NCBI GenBank assembly: GCA_946411525.1
Contig: CAMKEI010000004.1
Span: forward strand, 1-64,000
Length of the DNA: 64,000 nt
DNA from: an uncultured Clostridia bacterium
Lineage (GTDB): Bacteria > Bacillota > Clostridia > Christensenellales > Aristaeellaceae
Direction of reading: 5' to 3'
The translations under genes were made by a program, and so were the position numbers. Under the pieces are notes generated by a model, which did no database searches, was not told the DNA's origin, and worked only from the letters and a program-made list of their open reading frames with translations. Below are positions 58,900-64,000 of this stretch, in pieces. Position 1 is the first letter of the stretch. Every line of letters begins with the position of its first letter.

Positions 58900-59778
58900 A
58901 TGACGATGATTGTTCAGCAATTGGTCAACGGCATTACCCAGGGCGGTCTGTACGCCCTGCTGGCCATTTCCTATTCGCTGGTTTACGGCGTGATGAGCCT
59001 GGTCAATTTCTCGACCGGTTCCATCTATATGCTTGGAGCGGTAGGTGCCTGGCTGCTCTGCAATTACCTGATTTCGGACTTTTTGCTTTCCCTGGTCGTG
59101 GGATTTGCAGTAGGCTTTGCGCTTGCCTTTATACTCGAAAAAATAGCATTCAAATCCATTCGCGGCATCAGCCGGATTTCCTCCCTGATCTGCACGATTG
59201 GGTTTTCCCAGATGCTCAATGAGCTGACGGCTCTGTTGTTCGGAAAAGCCACCAAAGGCATGCCGTCTTTTTTCTCGGAAAAAGCGTTTGAAGTGGTTGG
59301 CGTTACAATCAGCTGGCTTCAGCTGATTCTGATGCTGGCGGTGGTTGTTGTGCTGGTTACACTGCAGCTCTTTGTCTATAAGACGAAGATGGGACTGGCC
59401 GTGCGTACCGTGGCGATGGACAACACAACTGCGGGCCTGATGGGAATCAATGTGGACCGGACGATTTCAATTGCGTTTTCTCTGGCGGGTGCCTGTGCCG
59501 GTATCGCCGGTGTCGCCGGATGCATCTATTATCGTTCGGTATCTGCATACATGGGTTGGATTCCGGGGATCAAGTCGTTCTCAGCGGCCGTTTTCGGCGG
59601 CCTGAGCTCCATGCCCGGCGCGATTCTTGGCGGCTATCTGATGGGGATTATCGAGAACTTCGGTGTGCAGATTTTCTCCACCGGCTATCGCGACGTAATC
59701 AGTTTTGTGGTTATGATCATCTTCCTGCTCTTCTGCCCGGCCGGCTTGCTTGGGCGTAAAAAGACGACCAAGGTGTAA
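58900..59778 (+). CDS. livH: Branched-chain amino-acid-type ABC permease LivH
   Basis: A 292-residue inner-membrane permease with about eight helices. Motifs are LVNGITQGGLYALLAISYSLVYG-like (GITQGGLYALLAISYSLVYG), FSTGSIYMLGA and SAAVFGGLSSMPGAILGG. The start ATG at 58900 follows GGTGGA; codons upstream overlap the hairpin region. It forms a heterodimeric channel with LivM. Confidence 0.93.
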   Translation: MTMIVQQLVNGITQGGLYALLAISYSLVYGVMSLVNFSTGSIYMLGAVGAWLLCNYLISDFLLSLVVGFAVGFALAFILEKIAFKSIRGISRISSLICTIGFSQMLNELTALLFGKATKGMPSFFSEKAFEVVGVTISWLQLILMLAVVVVLVTLQLFVYKTKMGLAVRTVAMDNTTAGLMGINVDRTISIAFSLAGACAGIAGVAGCIYYRSVSAYMGWIPGIKSFSAAVFGGLSSMPGAILGGYLMGIIENFGVQIFSTGYRDVISFVVMIIFLLFCPAGLLGRKKTTKV

Positions 59779-59791
59779 GGAGGATCAGGCT

Positions 59792-60772
59792 ATGAAGAAA
59801 AAAATAAATCCGCGGGCGTTGATCCTTCTGCTGGCGCTCCTGGCACTGCTGACGGCGTTTCCGTTCTGTGTCAGCAATTATATTATCCAGATTGCGGTAT
59901 ACTGCGGCATTTATATCATGCTGGCAGTCAGTCTGAACCTGCTGGTTGGCTACACGGGCATTTTTTCCATGGGCCATGTCGCGTTCTTCTGCATCGGCGC
60001 CTATACCTCGGCGTTGCTTGCAACCAAGCTGGGAATAGCATTCCCCCTGTGCTTTATTGCAGGAGGCATCGGAGCGGCATTCATCGGTGCGCTGGTCGGT
60101 TTTGCGACACTGCGGCTGAATGATATTTTCCTTGCGTTTACAACCATGGGCCTGGGCGAAGTGATCCGGATCATCATCCAGAACGCCAGCTTCACAAACG
60201 GCGCGCTGGGGGTAGCCGGAATCCCGATGCCGATGCTGGCAGGCCACAAGATGACCAGAATAGAGTTCTATTTCATGGTGCTAATTCTGGTGCTGATTCT
60301 GGTTTACCTGGTCAGCCGGCTGGTCCACTCCAATACCGGACGCACGCTGAAAATGATCCGGGACGACGCAAATGCAGCCTCAAGCCTTGGCGTCAACGTA
60401 TTCCGCTATAAGATGACGATCATGATCCTTTCCTGTTTTGTTGCCGGACTTGCGGGCTCGCTGTATGCCACTTTCCTGCAGTACATTAACGCCTCCAACT
60501 TTTCCATCAGCATATCCATCAATATCATCGCGATGGTTGCGATAGGAGGAATGGGCACCATCAGCGGGCCGATCATCGGCGCTATTCTGCTGCAGGTACT
60601 GCCGGAGGCCATCCGTTTCCTGTCCAATTACCGCCAGCTGATGTTCGGTATAGCGCTCGTCATCTCAATCATGTTTGCCCCGCGCGGCCTTGTCGGTCTG
60701 AACTGGAAGCGCATCCCTTTCATCGCATCCGTTTGCGAAAAACTGAAGACCAATAACGGAAAGGAGATCTGA
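59792..60772 (+). CDS. livM: Branched-chain amino-acid-type ABC permease LivM
   Basis: A 326-residue permease partner of LivH. The start ATG at 59792 follows AAGGAGGA. Motifs include AVSLNLLVGYTGIFSMGHVA, RLNDIFLAFTTMGLGEVIR and GGMGTISGPIIGA. About nine hydrophobic helices. It ends 2 nt before livG. Confidence 0.93.
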   Translation: MKKKINPRALILLLALLALLTAFPFCVSNYIIQIAVYCGIYIMLAVSLNLLVGYTGIFSMGHVAFFCIGAYTSALLATKLGIAFPLCFIAGGIGAAFIGALVGFATLRLNDIFLAFTTMGLGEVIRIIIQNASFTNGALGVAGIPMPMLAGHKMTRIEFYFMVLILVLILVYLVSRLVHSNTGRTLKMIRDDANAASSLGVNVFRYKMTIMILSCFVAGLAGSLYATFLQYINASNFSISISINIIAMVAIGGMGTISGPIIGAILLQVLPEAIRFLSNYRQLMFGIALVISIMFAPRGLVGLNWKRIPFIASVCEKLKTNNGKEI

Positions 60773-60774
60773 TC

Positions 60775-61536
60775 ATGCTATATGCTGAAGAGGTTTCCGT
60801 TCGTTTCGGTGGACTGACGGCGGTTGACCGGGTGTCGCTCCACATTGTACCGGACGAGATTCACGCCATCATCGGACCCAACGGCGCCGGAAAGTCAACC
60901 TTTTTCAATGCCATTTCCGGAATCAACAAACCTTCCGAAGGGAAGATCACCTTTCAGGGCAAAGACATCACCGGGCTGAAACAGCATCAGGTCGCTCAGA
61001 TGGGAATCGGCCGTACCTTCCAGAACATAAAACTGTTCGGTTCCATGACTGTCATGGAAAACGTACTGTGCGGTTATCATCAGCACGTAAAAAGCGGGTT
61101 GGTGCATGATCTGTTCGGCCTTCCTTCCCAGATGCGGGAGGAGGCTGAGCTGCTGGAACGCTGCAAAGAACTTCTGGCACGCGTGGAGCTGTATGACAAG
61201 CGGATGATGAAAGCCAACAATCTACCCTATGGAGAACAGCGCAAGCTGGAGATTGTCCGGGCCATGGCGACAGGGCCGAAGCTTCTGATGCTGGACGAAC
61301 CGGCTGCAGGAATGAACCCCAGCGAGACGGAGGAGCTGAAGCAGTTCATCCGGAAAATCAACGCTGAAGGTCTGACGATCCTGCTGATCGAACACGACGT
61401 CAAAATGGTCATGTCCCTGGCAGACACCATCACGGTGCTGGATCACGGTTCGAAAATTGCGGAGGGCAGCGCAGACGAGGTCAAGAACGATGAGAAGGTC
61501 ATCGAAGCCTATCTGGGAAAGTCCTATCGGAGGTAA
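60775..61536 (+). CDS. livG: Branched-chain amino-acid-type ABC ATPase LivG
   Basis: A 253-residue ATPase. Walker A is GPNGAGKST, the Q-loop region IGRTFQNIKLF is typical for LivG, the signature is degenerate (NNLPYGEQRKLEIVRAM) and Walker B is LLMLDEPAAGMNP, all family-like. Ribosome site AAGGAGA lies in the end of livM. livF starts 1 nt after its stop codon. Confidence 0.94.
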   Translation: MLYAEEVSVRFGGLTAVDRVSLHIVPDEIHAIIGPNGAGKSTFFNAISGINKPSEGKITFQGKDITGLKQHQVAQMGIGRTFQNIKLFGSMTVMENVLCGYHQHVKSGLVHDLFGLPSQMREEAELLERCKELLARVELYDKRMMKANNLPYGEQRKLEIVRAMATGPKLLMLDEPAAGMNPSETEELKQFIRKINAEGLTILLIEHDVKMVMSLADTITVLDHGSKIAEGSADEVKNDEKVIEAYLGKSYRR

Positions 61537-61537
61537 C

Positions 61538-62257
61538 ATGAATAACGCTATTATACGCTTTGACCATGTCACGGTCACCTATGGCGCCATCCAGGCGCTT
61601 CAGGATGTCTCCCTCGAAGTGGAAAAGGGCATGATTGTTGCGCTGATCGGCGCAAACGGTGCGGGCAAAACAACGCTGCTTAATGCGCTGACCGGGGTCG
61701 TGCCGGTGAAGGAAGGGCATATTTACCTGCGTGACGAGGACATCACCGGAATGAAGTCTCACCTGATCTCCCAGAGAAAAGTTGCGCATGTTCCGGAGGG
61801 ACGCCGGATTTTTGCAGAACTGAGCGTTGAGGACAACCTGCGCGTAGGCGCATACAACCTGTATAAAGACAAAGCCCGCATCAAGCAGCTGATGGAAATG
61901 AACTATGAGCTTTTCCCGATCCTGGCGGAGCGCAGCAAGCAGCTGGGCGGAACGCTGTCCGGCGGGGAACAGCAGATGCTGGCCATTGCCCGCGGCCTGA
62001 TGAGCGAGCCCGAAATTGTGCTGCTGGATGAACCGAGTCTCGGTATCGCACCCATTATCGTCGAGAAAATATTCGAGTTTATCGTCAAGATCAATCAGAT
62101 GGGCAAGACCATTTTCCTGGTGGAACAGAACGCGAACCTCGCGCTGGAAACCGCGTCGTATGTTTACGTGCTGGAAACGGGACGGGTAACGAACCACAAT
62201 ACCAGCGAAGTCCTGCTGAAGGATGATTCCATCCGGAAGGCTTATCTTGGACTCTGA
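61538..62257 (+). CDS. livF: Branched-chain amino-acid-type ABC ATPase LivF
   Basis: A 239-residue ATPase paired with LivG. The start ATG at 61538 has CGGAGG upstream. Walker A GANGAGKTT, VPEGRRIFAELSVEDNL (a LivF signature), LSGGEQQMLAIARGL and Walker B IVLLDEPSLGIAP are all present. It completes the five-gene importer. Confidence 0.95.
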   Translation: MNNAIIRFDHVTVTYGAIQALQDVSLEVEKGMIVALIGANGAGKTTLLNALTGVVPVKEGHIYLRDEDITGMKSHLISQRKVAHVPEGRRIFAELSVEDNLRVGAYNLYKDKARIKQLMEMNYELFPILAERSKQLGGTLSGGEQQMLAIARGLMSEPEIVLLDEPSLGIAPIIVEKIFEFIVKINQMGKTIFLVEQNANLALETASYVYVLETGRVTNHNTSEVLLKDDSIRKAYLGL

Positions 62258-62287
62258 TTTCATATCATATAAGGAGAGCGAAACAAA

Positions 62288-63022
62288 ATGGACTATACCG
62301 CAAGAGAACATGCATTTATCTATGGCGTGATCGCCCAGGAGCTGATGCGTATTGCTCCCGGGTCCGAGGAAACCCTGGCTGAGAGCATCCGGGTATACGG
62401 GTTGCAGCGTGGCGCCCGCATGGGCCAGACCGCAGAGAAATTCGGCGACGAACGCAGCATGCGGACTTATCTCGCTTACGGCGAATGGGCACCTGCTCCG
62501 GGAGAGATGGACGTGGAAATCCCGCAGAATTCTCCTTCAGCAGTCTGGCACGTGAAGAAATGCCCCTGGTGCCAGGAATGGACTGAAAAAGGCATGCTCG
62601 ACGTGGGAAAATATTACTGCAAATACGTTGACCGGGAACTTGTTCATGGATTTAACGCAGATCTGGAGCTGGGAACAGGCACAACCCAGACAAACGGGGA
62701 CGCCTATTGCTTCTTTGAGTGGGCCGGCGCTGACATGACCCCGGAAAACAAGGCGGCAAACGCTGAAATTGCGAAAAAGGTCGGCTCTGTACGGCTGAAG
62801 ACATGGGCCTATCACATGGCTCACATCTATAAAACGATGGGTGAAGTGATCGGGAAGAATTTAGGCAGAGAAAAGCAGGAGGAGATCTTCCGGGCAGCGG
62901 ACGCACGCATTGCGGAACATCTCGGCAAAGAGACCGTGGAATTGATGCATCTGGGCAGATTGATCGATTTCTGGGTGACCCCCTCCCTGGAGCCGACAGA
63001 CCGGCTCAGTGAGTTTTTCTGA
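62288..63022 (+). CDS. L-2-amino-thiazoline-4-carboxylic acid hydrolase-like protein
   Basis: A 244-residue protein, 30 nt after livF with AAGGAGAG as ribosome site. It contains VWHVKKCPWCQEW, KYYCKYVDRELVHGFNADLEL, and NGDAYCFFEWAGAD, a pattern of conserved Cys, Asp and Asn residues that I associate with the ATC-hydrolase-like family. The reference enzyme opens a thiazoline ring on the way to L-cysteine, but most family members are uncharacterised. Its place between an importer and an M20 amidohydrolase suggests it acts on the imported compound. The family call is from memory of the motif only. Confidence 0.58.
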   Translation: MDYTAREHAFIYGVIAQELMRIAPGSEETLAESIRVYGLQRGARMGQTAEKFGDERSMRTYLAYGEWAPAPGEMDVEIPQNSPSAVWHVKKCPWCQEWTEKGMLDVGKYYCKYVDRELVHGFNADLELGTGTTQTNGDAYCFFEWAGADMTPENKAANAEIAKKVGSVRLKTWAYHMAHIYKTMGEVIGKNLGREKQEEIFRAADARIAEHLGKETVELMHLGRLIDFWVTPSLEPTDRLSEFF

Positions 63023-63041
63023 TGATACAGAGGTGACAAGT

Positions 63042-64000
63042 ATGAGTATTGCCGACTGGTACAGGCAGTACAGCGAAGGCCTGGCCGCTTTAAGCAGGAT
63101 GCTGTGGGATCATCCCGAAGCTTCGGAAAAGGAGTATATTTCCTCAAAACTCCTCAAACAGTACCTGGTCAGCCACGGATTTGAAATTCTGGAGGACGGT
63201 GCAGCCGGTCTCGAAACAGCTTTTGTGGCGTCCAGGGGTAATGGAAGGCCATACATCGGATTTCTGGCAGAATATGACGCGCTGCCGGGACTTTCACAGC
63301 AGTGCGTCCCGTCTCCCTCCCCTGTCAGCGGACAGGAATACGGTCATGGCTGCGGCCACAACCTGCTGGGTACAGGTGCTGTGGGAGCGGCTGTCGCCAC
63401 AGCCTGCGCCATGGAGGAGGCATCTGTTCCCGGAACCGTATTCCTTTTCGGCTGTCCGTCCGAAGAAGTGATGCTCGGCAAGATCGTGATGGCAAAGAAC
63501 CATATCTTTGACGATCTGGACGCAGCCATTTCCTGGCATCCGGGAGACCGGAACCGTGCAAGCGAGGAATCCTACCAGGCCATGCTGTCTGTGGAATACC
63601 ATTTCCACGGCAAGGCCAGCCATGCAGCCATGGCGCCCGATCAGGGCCTGAGTGCTCTGGACGCGGTTGAACTGATGGACGTCGGCGTCAATTATCTGCG
63701 TGAACATGTTCCCGCGGGGGTACAGATTCATTATGTAATCCTGAACGGTGGAGACAAACCGAACATTGTTCCGGATAAAGCAGCGGTCTGGCAGTTTGTC
63801 CGCGCCGCCACAACGGCTGATCTTCACAAAGTGGCCGCCCGTATGGATGACGTGGCTGCCGGTGCGGCGAAGATGACAGGAACCACTTATACAAAAAAAG
63901 TCCTGACCGGATGTAATGAGACCCGGATTGTTCCTGCGCTGGTGGAAGTGATGAACCAAGTAATGGACGAGATTCCCGGTCCTGAATGGAGCGAGGAAGA
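63042..64000 (+). CDS. M20-family amidohydrolase/aminoacylase-like (3' end outside window)
   Basis: An open frame of 319 codons that runs past the window edge. It starts at ATG 63042 after GAGGTGACA. The translation shows MSIADWYRQYSEGLAAL, FLAEYDALPGL (metal-ligand Asp region), YGHGCGHNLLGTGAVGAA (His and Cys ligands), FGCPSEE (ligand Glu), AAISWHPGD and the dimerisation-domain FHGKASHAAMAPD with its His. This is the amidohydrolase branch related to AbgB and N-acyl-amino-acid hydrolases, using two metal ions to split an amide bond. It is 20 nt after the ATC-hydrolase-like gene, in the same operon. Confidence 0.9.
   Translation, partial: MSIADWYRQYSEGLAALSRMLWDHPEASEKEYISSKLLKQYLVSHGFEILEDGAAGLETAFVASRGNGRPYIGFLAEYDALPGLSQQCVPSPSPVSGQEYGHGCGHNLLGTGAVGAAVATACAMEEASVPGTVFLFGCPSEEVMLGKIVMAKNHIFDDLDAAISWHPGDRNRASEESYQAMLSVEYHFHGKASHAAMAPDQGLSALDAVELMDVGVNYLREHVPAGVQIHYVILNGGDKPNIVPDKAAVWQFVRAATTADLHKVAARMDDVAAGAAKMTGTTYTKKVLTGCNETRIVPALVEVMNQVMDEIPGPEWSEE

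Noticed and set aside
1..64000. CRISPR arrays, insertion sequences, rRNA genes, replication origin
   Set aside because: No regularly spaced repeats, transposase motifs, rRNA sequence or DnaA-box cluster were noticed on either strand.

Overview
This window looks like chromosomal DNA of an anaerobic, fermentative Clostridia-type Firmicute, perhaps a gut or rumen lineage. The basis is an [FeFe] hydrogenase, an oxygen-scavenging flavodiiron protein, strong AGGAGG-type ribosome binding sites, TTGACA/TATAAT promoters with 16-18 bp spacers, stem-loop/T-run terminators, CCA-encoding tRNA genes, and several plant-glycan and sugar functions. Genus cannot be fixed from the sequence alone. Nearly all DNA codes in long GC-rich genes; one AT-rich gap (about 55345-55690) stands out.

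Layout. 1-6.5 kb: the end of a hydrogenase gene, a solitary FRG-domain protein, a secreted lamin-tail/CotH protein, a CE2-like SGNH esterase and an overlapping HAD phosphatase. 6.6-9.8 kb: a dual cyclic-nucleotide-binding protein, a TIM-barrel protein and a PAS-class III nucleotide cyclase, read as a candidate cyclic-nucleotide signalling module. 10-19.8 kb: two complete monosaccharide ABC importers (mgl-like and chvE/ggu-like, the latter with two permease genes) plus two small membrane proteins. 19.8-22 kb: zinc-ribbon protein, miaA, HU. 22-26.8 kb: transglutaminase-like protein and a compact type IV pilus-like operon (PilC/GspF, four small pilin-like proteins, PilT). 26.9-28.8 kb: a LacI-type sugar-sensor/GGDEF fusion. 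28.9-34.6 kb: GH13 amylase-family enzyme, flippase-like membrane protein, tRNA-Arg and GH36 alpha-galactosidase. 34.6-42.9 kb: MscS channel, GT2, an operon of LUD protein, PepF-type peptidase and MFS transporter, a cation/proton antiporter and FprA. 43-53.5 kb: arginine block on the minus strand, argC-GNAT-argJ-argB-argD-carA-carB, and a separate argG with a recognisable promoter and ArgR-like operator. 53.7-55.7 kb: secreted CHAP-type hydrolase, tRNA-Val and a broken integrase with AT-rich flank (old integration scar). 55.7-64 kb: flavin enoate reductase, a full branched-chain amino-acid-type ABC importer (livKHMGF), an ATC-hydrolase-like protein and an M20 amidohydrolase cut by the window end.

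The sugar importers, GH13 and GH36 enzymes and the sugar-sensor diguanylate cyclase fit an organism living on oligosaccharides. A recurring design is visible: each of the three ABC importer operons has a strong hairpin between the substrate-binding-protein gene and the next gene, and both sugar-binding-protein mRNAs also start with a 5' hairpin. The most interesting candidates for new biology are the cyclase/cNMP-binding module (the cyclase has a guanylate-cyclase-like Glu at the purine-selecting position), the PilT-only pilus-like cluster, and the cytosolic sugar-sensor/GGDEF protein. No CRISPR array, IS element, complete prophage or riboswitch class was recognised.
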